From contig NC_064622.1 of assembly GCF_023898315.1 (NCBI RefSeq), forward strand, positions 80,043,387 through 80,107,386: 64,000 nt of DNA, in the 5' to 3' direction. Shown here one piece after another: positions 1-12,142 of the stretch. The first letter of the stretch is position 1. Each line of letters begins with the position of its first letter. Below the pieces are notes generated by a model, which worked only from the letters and a program-made list of their open reading frames with translations, ran no database searches and had not been told where the DNA came from. Source of the stretch: Schistocerca nitens. Its lineage: Eukaryota; Arthropoda; Insecta; Orthoptera; Acrididae. The position numbers were made by a program, and so were the translations under genes.

Positions 1-1528
1 CACATGAGTATAACATCTAAGCGACGAAATTACTTCTACGGCGGGTACCATGGCTCACTCGATAGCGTTGGAGGAGTGTAAATACGTAGTCAATGGTTCG
101 CCTGTTCGATTGTTGCTGTGATGTTTATAGACGCGCAACATCTATAATGAAGGGTGGCCGCCCAATCCCACGACCTGTGGACGTGGCCTCAGTCGGTTTC
201 ACCACGTGTTGAAGACGCTCAGCACAGCACTCCTTGAACACCCATCCTGTCTTTCAGTTTCCGAAATTCTCTTCACGAGCCCTCGGGCCGTCGCAGTGTG
301 CCTCAAATCACGTTCCTTCCCCATTCTACACACGGACAGCACGCTCAGTGAGAGTATTTGTACATGCACCGTACAAGTGTTTGACAAGCAATCATTCCTC
401 TACAGGTGACGCTCCTATTACCTGGACGGGTTTATATCACAGTATGTCTCTGGACATAATGTCTGGCTGATCTGTGTAGGTAGACAATCGTGTGGATTGT
501 TTCAGTGTTAAATATTTGATCTTGTTCAAGTTATAGAAAAGTGACCCAATATTTCGTGTGTGTTGTAGTATCCACGCGGCCTCTACCACAAGTAAATCTA
601 AAAACCCACCACCGTGCTGACCAGCGTCTCTTCCTCCAGCACAACCGTTGGTTACAAGTGGAGTTCCATAGAGACGTAGTCACCGGAAAACAACGTCATT
701 CGAAAATTCGAACGGCAGACTGAATATGCGTACATTACGAATCCCACATTCAGTGTATGCTATTTTAACGCCACTAAGTGAGCCATTATCGAGTTTGAAT
801 CTTTGGATGTCACCAGTGGAAGTTATACTACTGTCACATAATTCGGAATTGTTCAGTCTCCTGAAAGAGACTTCAGAATGAAGTGCAACTCAAAATTGGT
901 AATCGTTGAGCTAGGAAGACAGGGTGAAAAGTTTTTCGTTTACCTTGAACCATGCGTCATTTGTATACGCATCCGATCATCTCTCTTACTGTAGCTACGT
1001 TACTGTATACTAAGAGAGGTTTGAACGACGCATCGGAGCTGGCACCCAGACAAATTGTACGAATCGACTAATTCCTTTTGCAAAATATTCTGATTGTGCT
1101 GAAGTTTATGTTAAACTAATATCACCATTTGTATTTACATCGTTCGCATTTTACTTGCAAACACGTAGAAAAGCACTTTTTCCTGAGAGGTTTTCGAAGC
1201 ATGCCACTTCTATACTTTAAACTTGTACGATTCGGTTCAAACTTTGGACCAAGTTAGGTGAATTGATGAAATGAAAAGGAATTTTTGCATCCAATAGTCT
1301 TTACTCGTTGTCATGCTACGATGGTTTGAAGTTGAGTTGTATGTAGCACGTCAAATTCATTCTTACGTGAATTGAATGGCAGGAAACTGTTTGCAGTGAT
1401 TCGACTCAAATGAATAATGCATTCTTACCGTAAAACTGAAAACTTTCTTTAAGAATTCTAATTTTTCAATCGTATTTAATGTACAAAAAACACGTTTGCA
1501 TGATTTTTTTTTTTACGTACGCAGCTTA
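1..1528. other. No gene recognised
   Basis: Short open frames only, none with a recognisable domain. A short inverted repeat (CTCTCTTA / TAAGAGAG) lies near 990-1020. I see no promoter or splice structure that I would defend. The stretch ends at the left end of the first Tc1-like element. Confidence 0.5.
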
Positions 1529-1530
1529 TA

Positions 1531-2950
1531 CACTTCTGGAAATTGTAATAAGAACACCGTGAATTCATTGTCCCAGGAAGGGGAAACTTTATTGACACAT
1601 TCCTGGGGTCAGATACATCACATGATCACACTGACAGAACCACAGGCACATAGACACAGGCAACAGAGCATGTACAATGTCGGCACTAGTACAGTGTATA
1701 TCCACCTTTCGCAGCAATGCAGGCTGCTATTCTCCCATGGAGACGATCGTAGAGATGCTGGATGTAGTCCTGTGGAACGGCTTGCCATGCCATTTCCACC
1801 TGGCGCCTCAGTTGGACCAGCGTTCGTGCTGGACGTGCAGACCGCGTGAGACGACGCTTCATCCAGTCCCAAACATGCTCAATGGGGGACAGATCCGGAG
1901 ATCTTGCTGGCCAGGGTAGTTGACTTACACCTTCTAGAGCACGTTGGGTGGCACGGGATACATGCGGACGTGCATTGTCCTGTTGGAACAGCAAGTTCCC
2001 TTGCCGGTCTAGGAATGGTAGAACGATGGGTTCGATGACGGTTTGGATGTACCGTGCACTATTCAGTGTCCCCTCGACGATCACCAGTGGTGTACGGCCA
2101 GTGTAGGAGATCGCTCCCCACACCATGATGCCGGGTGTTGGCCCTGTGTGCCTCGGTCGTATGCAGTCCTGATTGTGGCGCTCACCTGCACGGCGCCAAA
2201 CACGCATACGACCATCATTGGCACCAAAGCAGAAGCGACTCTCATCGCTGAAGACGACACGTCTCCATTCGTCCCTCCATTCACGCCTGTCGCGACACCA
2301 CTGGAGGCGTGCTGCACGATGTTGGGGCGTGAGCGGAAGACGGCCTAACGGTGTGCGGGACCGTAGCCCAGCTTCATGGAGACGGTTGCGAATGGTCCTC
2401 GCCGATGCCCCAGGACCAACAGTGTCCCTAATTTGCTGGGAAGTGGCGGTGCGGTCCCCTACGGCACTGCGTAGGATCCTATGGTCTTGGCGTGCATCCG
2501 TGCGTCGCTGCGGTCCGGTCCCAGGTCGACGGGCACGTGCACTTTCCGCCGACCACTGGCGACAACATCGATGTACTGTGGAGACCTCACGCCCCACGTG
2601 TTGAGCAATTCGGCGGTACGTCCACCCGGCCTCCCGCATGCCCACTATACGCCCTCGCCAAGTCCGTCAACTGCACATACGGTTCACGTCCACGCTGTCG
2701 CGGCATGCTACCAGTGTTAAAGACTGCGATGGAGCTCCGTATGCCACGGCAAACTGGCTGACACTGACGGCGGCGGTGCACAAATGCTGCGCAGCTAGCG
2801 CCATTCGACGGCCAACACCGCGGTTCCTGGTGTGTCCGCTGTGCCGTGCGTGTGATCATTGCTTGTACAGCCCTCTCGCAGTGTCCGGAGCAAGTATGGT
2901 GGGTCTGACACACCGGTGTCAATGTGTTCCTTTTTCCATTTCCAGGAGTG
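1531..2950 (-). mobile_element. Tc1-like DNA transposon, copy 1
   Basis: About 1.42 kb bounded by imperfect terminal inverted repeats (CACTTCTGGAAAT at the left, CCAGGAGTG at the right) and flanked by TA at 1529-1530 and 2951-2952, the Tc1/mariner target. It holds one transposase frame on the minus strand. It is nearly identical to the copy at 7311-8731, so both belong to one recently active family. Confidence 0.9.
1686..2706 (-). pseudogene. Tc1-like transposase, frameshifted
   Basis: Cut-and-paste transposase of the IS630-Tc1-mariner superfamily. Its natural start appears to be the ATG at 2706 (MPRQRGREPY). Compared with the other copy, two bases are missing near 2658 (CGCCAAG against CGCTCAAAG), which breaks the frame in the N-terminal helix-turn-helix region. 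Downstream, the frame from 2645 to the stop at 1686 is open. It shows the first catalytic Asp in FSDESRF, the second in QQDNARPH, and the Glu in SPIEHVWD. By my count 32 residues separate the second Asp and the Glu, against 34 in the two other Tc1-like families of this window. The C-terminus ends in GGYTLY. Without the frameshift the product would be about 340 residues. Confidence 0.85.
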
Positions 2951-2952
2951 TA

Positions 2953-4082
2953 TGTTTCAGACTTGTGTGAAGTTTGTATGAAGATAGACAAATAGATATT
3001 TTTAACGGTCGGCCTATTTTGTGGAAACTTAATCCGTTGTCACGATAGAAGTATCATCGTTGGAAGCATAATAAAAAAACCTATACCGGCCTAGTTGTAG
3101 CTCGAATCGACAAATGCTACATTGCTTGCCAAGCTATGGAGTTCTAATGTCAAAATTATGGTAGAGTAGAAGTTGGGAACCAGAATGAAAAATCCTGCTA
3201 TCATACCACAAGAAGAGCAAGTACATCCGGGGCCGAGTGACGATTTTTAAAAAAAGGGAGATGGATTTTGACTTATGTACCGGCTCCAAAAACATTGTGC
3301 ATTTTTTACTAGTTAACCCTCCTGCCCGGTGTAGTGAGGTCCTTAGCTGCACGATGTTGGCCCATATGCATCTTGCAGTTTTTATAGGCTAAAGCCACTA
3401 TCCTGCCCCCAAAATCCAGATGATTCGCAGACATAGGAAACGATATGTAATGTCAAAAGCTGAAGAGCGAACATGTAATAACTAAATTACTTTTCCTGAG
3501 GTGATAAAATTTCTGGGGCAGGATTTGTTCCTGGAGGGATGATACCATGTATCACATTACCTTACTTGACACGTTGCATTATATTACATTACATGGGTAA
3601 TAATAGTAACAGGGTAAAAGTAGCGAATATGTCGTGATGTTTTAATTTAAATGTCTTTGAAATTGCCAGATAAGTCGAAAGGCCAGTTACCTTCTTTTAC
3701 ACCTCTAAGTTCTGCCCAGGACGTTTCGGCGGGTTTTGTGTCAAGATAGGAGCATTTTTCATTCTATATCATCATGAGCAATCGTAACTTCCTCGAGTAC
3801 CCAATTATGAATGTCAGAAGCGATAGGACGCGGAGAGATGCTATCAAAAATGTAGTGTTTGCAATCCGCTCTATGTAATTTAAATCCAGAAATTTTTTAA
3901 GGCACGCACGAACCCTCTACCATCACGCCCCTCATAAACACAAAGCGGCCGCTGCCCTGGGCGCCATTCACGCAGCACGGCCACCAAGTGCCCGATCGCT
4001 GCCAGGGCTGCTTAAGTGCAAAGACCACGGAATTAGGCAGTTCTAACTGCACCCAGAACTAATCTGTCACTCAGGCTTATAA
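2953..4082. other. No gene recognised
   Basis: AT-rich spacer between two Tc1-like elements. The open frames are short and without family resemblance. I see no repeat unit or element end inside it. Confidence 0.4.
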
Positions 4083-4084
4083 TA

Positions 4085-5490
4085 CACTACTGGCCATTAA
4101 AATTGCTACACCACGAAGATGACGTGCTACAGTCGTGAAATTTAACCGACAGAAAGAAGATGCTGTGATATGCAGATGATTAGCTTTTCAGAACATTCAC
4201 AGAAGGTTGGCGCCCTTGGCGACTCCTACAACGTGCTGACATGAGGAAAGTTTCCAAACGATTTCTCATACACAAACAGCAGTTGACCAGCGTTGCCTGG
4301 TGAAACGTTGTTGTGATGCCACGTGTAAGGAGGAGAAATGCGCACCATCACGTTTCCGACTTTGACAAAGGTCGGCTTCTAGCCTATCGCGATTGCGGTT
4401 TATCGTATCACGACATTGCTGCTCGCGGTGGTCGAGATCGATGACTGTTAGCAGAAGATGGAATCGGTGGGTTCAGGAGGGTAATACGGAACTCCGTGTT
4501 GGATCCCAACGGCCTCATATCACTAGCAGTCGAGATGACAGGCATCTTATCCGCATGGCTGTAATGGATCGTGCAGCCATGTCTCGATCCCTGAGTCAAC
4601 AGATGGGGACGTTTGCAAGACAACAACCATCTGCACGAACAGTTCGACGACGTTTACAGCAGCATGGACTTTCAGCTCGGAGACCACGGCTGCGGCTAGC
4701 CTTGGCGTTGCATCAGAGACAGGAGGGCCTGCGATGGTGTACTCAACGACGAACCTGGGTGCATAAATGGCAAAACGTCATTTTGTCGGATGATTCCAGG
4801 TTCTGTTTACAGCATCATGATTTTCGTATCTGTGTTTGGCGACATCGCGGTGAACGCACATTGGAAGCGTGTATTCGTCATCGCCATACTGGCGTATCAC
4901 CCGGCGTGATGGTATGGGGTGCCATTGGTTACACGTCTCGGTCACTTCTTGTTCGCATTGACGGCACTTTGAACAATGGACGTTACATTTCAGATGTGTT
5001 ACGACCCGTGGCTCTACCCTTCATTCGATCCCTGCGAAACCCTACATTTCAGCAGGATAATGCACGACCGCATGTTGCGGGTCTTGTACGAGCCTTTCTG
5101 CATACAGAAAATGTTCGACTGCTGCCCTGGCCGGCATATTCTCCAGATCTGTCACCAATTGAAAACGTCTGGTCAATGGTGGCCGAACAACTGGCTCGTC
5201 ACAATACGCCAGTCACTACTCTTGATGAACTGTGGTCTCGTGTTGAAGCTGCATGGGCAGCTGTACCTGTACACGCCATCCAAGCTCTGTTTGACTCAAT
5301 GCCCAGGTGTATCAAGGCCGTTATTACGGCCAGAGGTGGTTGTTCTGGGTACTGATTTCTCAGGATCTATGCGCCCAAATTGCGTGAAAATGTAATCACA
5401 CGTCAGTTCTAGTATAATATATTTGTCCGATGAATACCCGTTTGTCATCTGCATTTCTTCTTGGTGTAGCAATTTTAATAGCCAGTAGTG
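4085..5490 (+). mobile_element. Tc1-like DNA transposon, second family
   Basis: A 1.4-kb element with terminal inverted repeats of about 30 bases, beginning CACTACTGGCCATTAAAATT at the left and matching the reverse complement of the right end except at two sites. It is flanked by TA at 4083-4084 and 5491-5492. It carries one transposase gene on the plus strand. The end motif CACTrCTGGCCA resembles that of the third family at 35972. Confidence 0.92.
4316..5355 (+). pseudogene. Tc1-like transposase with one frameshift
   Basis: IS630-Tc1-mariner transposase. The expected start is the ATG at 4316 (MPRVRRRN), which opens a helix-turn-helix DNA-binding region. That frame stops at a TGA near 4440, and the rest of the protein continues in another frame to the stop after SGY at 5355. 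One base therefore appears lost around 4435, just after the first helix-turn-helix. The downstream frame is otherwise open and keeps the catalytic triad: Asp in LSDDSRF, Asp in QQDNARPH and Glu in SPIENVWS, with 34 residues between the last two (DD34E). Both ends of the element are intact, so it may still be mobilised by enzyme from elsewhere (inference). Confidence 0.88.
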
Positions 5491-5492
5491 TA

Positions 5493-6184
5493 TATCACAT
5501 CTTTACTTATCAGGACATTTCCTTCCATGAATAGTGTGCTTATTCAAGCACTGACAGTGAGGACGCACGCATGTGACACCATACTTTTTATACGGGCATT
5601 CAGGAAATACGCTCCGCCCGAAACGGTTCAATATATAAGTAAATTTTTGAACAACGTGACCAGTTGATTTATAGAGAAACTTGTAGTACAGACGTGAGAA
5701 GTACTCTCAGTCTGAGTGTGATAACATACAACTACACGTTGACAAAATGTCGGTCCCATAGAAAGACGAAAAGTGCAAGTTTCAGCTTGTAACAGCACAG
5801 TTTATAACTAGTCAGTCATGCGAAGCAAACACCAGGAAGCAACAGAGAACTTGAGTTCAACGATCACACAAGACCAACTTCAGACAAAAAAAGTGGCATC
5901 GTTCATTACGTAGTGGGATACCGTGCAACTATGGTTAGGGCACAACAGAGATTATTCACGTAATAATGCTGTAGAATTTTTTTGGGCCTTTGTCACGTCA
6001 GACTACCAGGGGACATCGAGTATCCACAAAGAACGACAGATTTCACATGCAGTGGTGACAAATGTAGAATAATCGTTATTTACTGGCTGGGCATTTACAA
6101 AGGCATTCATTACATAATGTGTTATCTAAAATATTCTAATAGCTCTATACTGAGTTAGAATATTCCTTACATGTTTTATTATAA
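5493..6184. other. No gene recognised
   Basis: AT-rich sequence without a supported gene. It ends where the degraded C-terminus of the minus-strand LINE begins. Confidence 0.4.
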
Positions 6185-6350
6185 TATTATAAAATATTAC
6201 GAACGTTCTTGAGCCACTCTGTGACTCACCCAGAGAGCCTGTGTCTGTCTTCCAGGTCACCCTCTTGGCCGTGCACTTCACACAAGTAAATGGTCCACTG
6301 ATTGTGTATCCCACCTCACATTCAGGTCTGTCCGATAGGCACCATTTGTT

Positions 6351-6548
6351 GGGTTCAAACGGATCTGAGCACTATGAGACTTACCTTGTGAGGTCATCAG
6401 TCCCATAGAACTTAGTACCACTTAAACCTAACTAACCTAAGGACATCACACACATCCATGCCCGAGGCAGGATTCGAACCTGCGACCGTAGCGGTCGCGC
6501 GGTTCCAGACTGTAGCGCCTTGAACCGCTTGGCCACTCCGGCCGGCCC
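6351..6548 (-). mobile_element. tRNA-derived SINE
   Basis: Minus-strand SINE with a tRNA-like head (B box read as GGTTCGAATCC) and a tail ending in CTAAGTTCTATGGGACTGATG-type sequence. A 9-bp target-site duplication, CCATTTGTT, lies at 6342-6350 and 6549-6557. It is inserted in the LINE C-terminus. Confidence 0.9.
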
Positions 6549-7310
6549 CCATTTGTTCATCAATTTCTTACACCTAACAACACTCTTCATGACACGGTTC
6601 AAAGTTGTCCGTAATTTCCTTGGGAGGTTGAATCCATGGATCTTCTTGTGGAGTCATCCCCCAAGTTTCGATTCTTATATCGACTTACAGCCCACAGTTC
6701 TTTCCAAACTGTCTTCGAGTCGAAGCCTTGCAATTCTTCGTCGATTTTCAATAAAGGTGACCTGGATTTAAGTCGGTTTAGAGGTGTGAGATCTCTGGAT
6801 TGTCCAGGAATTTTCTATATGATCTTGTGGCTAACTATGTTCGAATAGATTTGATGGGGCTCTATGTTTGCTAGGCTAGGCAGCCGGGCACACGAGGTAA
6901 CCCTGAAGTGTTTCCTTAAGTTGTACGTCCACTTAGGCTATGAATGCACTTCTCATCATGACTGGCGAGCAATACTCAGCCACGCTGTAGGCAAACGATA
7001 GTGGTGAAGTCCTCAATGTGCTGCCTTCGCAGCCCCATGTCGTTCTAGTTAGTTCCGACAGGATATCATTACGGCATTTCTGTTTTGCACCTTGTAGATG
7101 TGCCGTATAAGCTAGTGCAATATAATTTCATTCACAAGTACTTAGGCTTATCTTCATGCCTGATGCTTAGCCCATTCATAGAGCGTTGTCGTTTTCTACT
7201 TCTATCCTTATTGTTAGGGTGCACTATGGTGCTGGTGGTATTGTTAGGGTTTGGATGCAGATGCCACTTGAAGTAGTAGGTGTTCAGCAGTTCCATGTCT
7301 GCATTAAATA

Positions 7311-8731
7311 CACTCCTGGAAATTGAAATAAGAACACCGTGAATTCATTGTCCCAGGAAGGGGAAACTTTATTGACACATTCCTGGGGTCAGATACATCA
7401 CATGATCACACTGACAGAACCACAGGCACATAGACACAGGCAACAGAGCATGTACAATGTCGGCACTAGTACAGTGTATTCCACCTTTCGCAGCAATGCA
7501 GGCTTCTGTTCTCCCATGGAGACGATCGTAGAGATGCTGGATGTAGTCCTGTGGAACGGCTTGCCATGCCATTTCCACCTGGCGCCTCAGTTGGACCAGC
7601 GTTCGTGCTGGACGTGCAGACCGCGTGAGACGACGCTTCATCCAGTCCCAAACATGCTCAATGGGGGACAGATCCGGAGATCTTGCTGGCCAGGGTAGTT
7701 GACTTACACCTTCTAGAGCACGTTGGGTGGCACGGGATACATGCGGACGTGCATTGTCCTGTTGGAACAGCAAGTTCCCTTGCCGGTCTAGGAATGGTAG
7801 AACGATGGGTTCGATGACGGTTTGGATGTACCGTGCACTATTCAGTGTCCCCTCGACGATCACCAGTGGTGTACGGCCAGTGTAGGAGATCGCTCCCCAC
7901 ACCATGATGCCGGGTGTTGGCCCTGTGTGCCTCGGTCGTATGCAGTCCTGATTGTGGCGCTCACCTGCACGGCGCCAAACACGCATACGACCATCATTGG
8001 CACCAAAGCAGAAGCTACTCTCATCGCTGAAGACGACACGTCTCCATTCGTCCCTCCATTCACGCCTGTCGCGACACCACTGGAGGCGGGCTGCACGATG
8101 TTGGGGCGTGAGCGGAAGACGGCCTAACGGTGTGCGGGACCGTAGCCCGGCTTCATGGAGACGGTTGCGAATGGTCCTCGCCGATACCCCAGGAGCAACA
8201 GTGTCCCTAATTTGCTGGGAAGTGGCGGTGCGGTCCCCTACGGCACTGCGTAGGATCCTATGGTCTTGGCGTGCATCCGTGCGTCGCTGCGGTCCGGTCC
8301 CAGGTCGACGGGCACGTGCACCTTCCGCCGACCACTGGCGACAACATCGATGTACTGTGGAGACCTCACGCCCCACGTGTTGAGCAATTCGGCGGTACGT
8401 CCACCCGGCCTCCCGCATGCCCACTATACGCCCTCGCTCAAAGTCCGTCAACTGCACATACGGTTCACGTCCACGCTGTCGCGGCATGCTACCAGTGTTA
8501 AAGACTGCGATGGAGCTCCGTATGCCACGGCAAACTGGCTGACACTGACGGCGGCGGTGCACAAATGCTGCGCAGCTAGCGCCATTCGACGGCCAACACC
8601 GCGGTTCCTGGTGTGTCCGCTGTGCCGTGCGTGTGATCATTGCTTGTACAGCCCTCTCGCAGTGTCCGGAGCAAGTATGGTGGGTCTGACACACCGGTGT
8701 CAATGTGTTCTTTTTTCCATTTCCAGGAGTG
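7311..8731 (-). mobile_element. Tc1-like DNA transposon, copy 2
   Basis: Second copy of the 1531-2950 family, with ends CACTCCTGGAAATTG and CCAGGAGTG flanked by TA at 7309-7310 and 8732-8733. It is inserted inside the minus-strand LINE. The two copies differ at only a scattering of sites and a few 1-2 bp indels over 1.4 kb. Confidence 0.92.
7369..8487 (-). CDS. Tc1-like transposase, almost complete
   Basis: DDE transposase of the IS630-Tc1-mariner superfamily. The start at ATG 8487 (MPRQRGREPY) matches the natural start of the sister copy. The helix-turn-helix region (FERGRIVGMREAG) is in frame here, unlike in copy 1. The catalytic residues are Asp in FSDESSF, Asp in QQDNARPH and Glu in SPIEHVWD, with 32 residues between the last two. 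One base is missing near 7480 relative to copy 1 (GGAATAC against GGATATAC), so the last residues are out of frame and run on about 30 codons to 7369. All catalytic residues precede this lesion. Upstream, the open frame runs without a stop through the transposon end into the LINE up to 8892. Whether it is active is unknown. Confidence 0.85.
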   Translation of the reverse strand: MPRQRGREPYVQLTDFERGRIVGMREAGWTYRRIAQHVGREVSTVHRCCRQWSAEGARARRPGTGPQRRTDARQDHRILRSAVGDRTATSQQIRDTVAPGVSARTIRNRLHEAGLRSRTPLGRLPLTPQHRAARLQWCRDRREWRDEWRRVVFSDESSFCFGANDGRMRVWRRAGERHNQDCIRPRHTGPTPGIMVWGAISYTGRTPLVIVEGTLNSARYIQTVIEPIVLPFLDRQGNLLFQQDNARPHVSRATQRALEGVSQLPWPARSPDLSPIEHVWDWMKRRLTRSARPARTLVQLRRQVEMAWQAVPQDYIQHLYDRLHGRTEACIAAKGGIHCTSADIVHALLPVSMCLWFCQCDHVMYLTPGMCQ

Positions 8732-8914
8732 TATTTTGTCGTGGTCGTTAATATGTTTATCTCCATACGCGATGGCCAGGTCGTCCGCATATGCAAAATT
8801 ACGTATTTTGTGTCTGGCATGTCGGCAATATACAGAATGGAAAGAATAGGTGCTAGTGCCGAACCCTGTGGTAGTCCATTATTCAGAACCATGTCGTTGG
8901 TACTGTGACATGAA

Positions 8915-9190
8915 TTGGGGGAAAACCAGAACAGAAAGAATCGAAGCCATCGAAATGTGGTGTTACAGACAAATGTTGACAGTTAGGTAGAGTAATAAGG
9001 TAAGGAAGGAAATTTTCCTCAGAATGGAAGAGGACAGCAACATGTGGCAAGCACTGCCAAGGGGAAGGTACAGGACGATAGGACATGTGTCAAGACAACA
9101 GGGAATAAGGAATTACTGCCATCGTACTAGAGGCTGTAGCAAAGCTTTGCAGGAAGGCAAGGATTGGAATACAACCAGAAAATAGTTGAG
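8915..9190 (+). mobile_element. RTE-type LINE fragment
   Basis: A decayed plus-strand piece reads ERIEAIEMWCYRQML, then a region like RTIGHVSRQQG, and ends near AGGCAAGGATTGGAA. This is the same C-terminal motif order as in the larger RTE-type LINE at 40396-44400. It has several stops and is short at both ends. Confidence 0.6.
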
Positions 9191-9199
9191 TATGTAGGC

Positions 9200-11443
9200 T
9201 GAGTTGCTACTGTCCAATGGAAAGAGACGTAGCTGTACGTTTTCTGCACCATTCTTCCAATACGTGATGATCGGACAACCGTGAACATGAACAGTCACGA
9301 ATAGCTTGTGGTATACTTGTTAAAAGATGGCATTAAAATATATTCCATCGGTTTATGGTTGTGTGTGTGTGCTACTTTTTTATATTTAAAAACCAGTTTG
9401 ATAACTTCAACTACAGATAATTTCTCGTCACGCTACTTATTGAAGTGTGATCGTTAATTTCAGTGTAATTTGGTGTATTAAATTACTTATCAATTTGTGG
9501 AAGGGAAGCGCTACCTGTTTTGGTGTACCCAGGAGCCAATAAAATAATATTACGAAAAATAATGTTCAGAGTAATGCCGAGAGTCCAGTTCACTACAAAT
9601 TATCATTTACAGTTGTTCACAGCCCTTTCGATTTATTTCATACTATTTAAGCATTATGTTTCTCCCCTTAAAATGTATTGGCCACAGCCACTACATAATG
9701 CATTACTGTCCACTTTAGGTGGATACTTTTCATCAGAATCAGCTTATCCTAAGATGGAATGGAAAGTCTTGTATACCATCTGACGACGAATAGTACAAAT
9801 TTTGATTTATTTGGATCCATGATGTAACTGTTCATATTATTGAGACAAAGATAGTGAAGAAGCTCGACAAATGTGAAAAACTGCAAACATATCATTCACT
9901 CTCTGCGTCACTCGATACGTCTTGGTGTGTAGCACAACGGACGCCAAATAGGTGTCCAACACTCCTGCTGACCCAAGTAGCAGAAGGGTGTGGAAGAAGT
10001 CGAGCGTGTGCGGATAGTATACTATTAGCATACAGAACTACATCATTGTGTTAGTTGATGATTGTAAAAAGAATAATAGTAACTTTACGAAGAAATGAAC
10101 AGAAAAATAAAATTAAAACATACAAATAGTGAATTTAAATGAAATATAGGTAACGTGGAGTATGTGAAACAAACTCTATATTTGTGGGATTACAACCATT
10201 GTGTTTATTTTTTATGCTTGAAGACGATAAGGAAATTACAAATGACAAGTTGGAAGTAGATGAAAATTCGCCGCCGAGATTAAAGACGGAGGTCCACGTC
10301 ACAGAAATGGCGTTGTTTCTTTTGACTGCAGAGAACTTACCACACAATCTGTCACCTTCACGAAGGAACGCTGAAAAGAAAAATCAAAACATTCACATGC
10401 CAGTATGAGGAGTATTTAATTTAGATTAAGTAAACAATACTTAGCGTTTCTCATGTTATGATCTGTTAGTAATTTTCACCAGTACCATTAATATTTACAC
10501 CACACGAAAATTAAAGGTAGAGGGGGGAGGACGGAGAGGGAAGGGAAGGGATTACTGATGTCAGCTGCATCGGCACATATCTTGCTACTCTCAGACTTAC
10601 AAATGAAGCAACGTTATATTTAAATAGGGAAGTACAGCGCAGTGCCACGTTTGTGAAAGTATCAACTATTTAAAAAGGCATTAAATAAACTAACAAAGAT
10701 TGAGGAGTGCACGAATGAATCGTTATAATGTTAGTGAGACAACCTTTCAGTAGCTGGTTTTTTAAAGTCTTTTTCACAATAGTGACACCCACAACAATGT
10801 TTATTGAGTCTAGAAGTCATTAGTTTCATCTTACATGGCGTCTTAACCGGAAATCATAGTCATAGTTTTACCATTGATATTGCATAGTTATAATATTTAA
10901 AAATGTTAGACTAGTTATTACACTGGACTGAAAAATATCAGTATAAAGAACGAACAACTAAGATCTTTAGTAGATTTATCTTTCCTCTGTTGCTGTTATT
11001 GTGCAGTGATTTTGAGACAACAATGCATATACGACTAAATAAATTGAATTTATATTTTGCCATTATCAATTTGTTACAGTATGATAAGGAGCATCTCCTT
11101 CGCCCTTAAAAATACAAACAAGTACGATAAGAGACTATCAAAATGATATGTGCTGTATGTAAGTGTAAAGACATATTTCTATGTTTTAGGCCACTGTAAA
11201 TTCTTATTAATAAATTGAGGTGAAAGGTCTAAGACAAAATTTAAATTGATTACATATTCTTTCAGTCACTCACTCATTCACACCCACACTCACACACACT
11301 CACTCACTCATTCATTCACACCCACACTCACATACACTCAGTCATTCACACCCACGCTCACACATTCACTCACTCATTCACTCATTCATACACACACTCA
11401 CTAACTAATTCAAACCACACTTACTCGCTAACTCACACACACT

Positions 11444-11489
<46 letters not shown>

Positions 11490-12138
11490 GACACACACAC
11501 ACACACTCTCACACTCCTGTACTCGCAGACACACACGCGCTCGTGCACACACACACGCACACTCATTCTACAATTACTTGGTATTTAGAGTTTTGTCGTT
11601 AAAACAATGGCCTCAGAACATGCTGCACTGTAAGTAGCTCAGGCTTTTCTACAGACATTTCCAGCATAAAAAATAACAGTTAAGATATGATGTTTCAGAG
11701 AACATGATAGATGTATGAAACTGTGTATTAACGTTCTGTCCCCATCTGAGGGAGGTATATTCAGAGACAAAAACTCGCAAACCTCAAGGTGCTCCGAGTT
11801 TTTGAATGTACTAAGAGCTGTATGTAACACACAGCCATACGTCATGAGACGCCTGATGCAAGATTATCTTTGGCTGTTGATATCATTGCCAGTTAAAGGT
11901 AAATCAATAGCTATTCTCTTACTGCAAATTCAGCACTTATATTTCACCTCGTTTAACTCGAATCTCCCATAGATGGATATGAAACATCAGTAGTCTCATA
12001 TACCGACCGCCGCATCTCGGTCTGGAAGATGTGCCGACATAAACATTGTGCATGACAGCCTTCACTGCAGCATTAATACATTAAGTTGTTCAGATCTGAT
12101 ATTTACAAAGCCGAACGGCAAAAAGAGTGGATGCATAC
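9200..12138. other. 3' flank of the pacifastin gene, no second gene seen
   Basis: AT-rich and without recognisable coding sequence. On the minus strand, TAA at 12143-12145 ends the pacifastin frame. The nearest AATAAA on that strand that I noticed is near 10800, so either the 3' UTR is over 1 kb or it is spliced. The transcript end is not determined. Simple repeats at 11258-11560 lie inside. Confidence 0.4.
11258..11560. repeat. Compound microsatellite
   Basis: CACTCA/CATTCA-type hexamer repeats are followed by an uninterrupted (CT) run at 11446-11485 (40 bases) and then (CA) runs interrupted by CG-containing units. Confidence 0.95.
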
Positions 12139-12142
12139 CTGG

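Larger units (their letters stand above)
6185..8895 (-). mobile_element. 5'-truncated I/Jockey-type LINE, split twice
   Basis: Minus-strand remains of a non-LTR retrotransposon in three pieces. The piece at 8732-8895 holds reverse transcriptase motif B (GLPQGSALAPIL, then LYIADMPDTK). The piece at 6558-7310 continues with the thumb and C-terminal part (TTWGCE, then SVAEYCSPV). The piece at 6185-6341 is the C-terminal Cys-rich tail (KWCLSDRPEC). A Tc1-like element (7311-8731) and a SINE (6351-6548) separate the pieces. Reading resumes across both insertions, so it was one element before them. It contains many stops and shifts and nothing 5' of the reverse transcriptase core. The clade is assigned only from motif style. 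Confidence 0.75.

Noticed and set aside
6126-6341. Possible fifth pacifastin exon: Cys-rich reading (CEVGYTISG, then TCVKC) with apparent AG acceptor and GTGAGT donor
   Set aside because: Removing the SINE at 6351-6548 joins it to LINE sequence (CKKLMNKW then CLSDRPEC) in the pattern of a LINE C-terminal tail. The intron phase would also be 2, unlike all pacifastin introns, and the C-x-C of the domain is missing.
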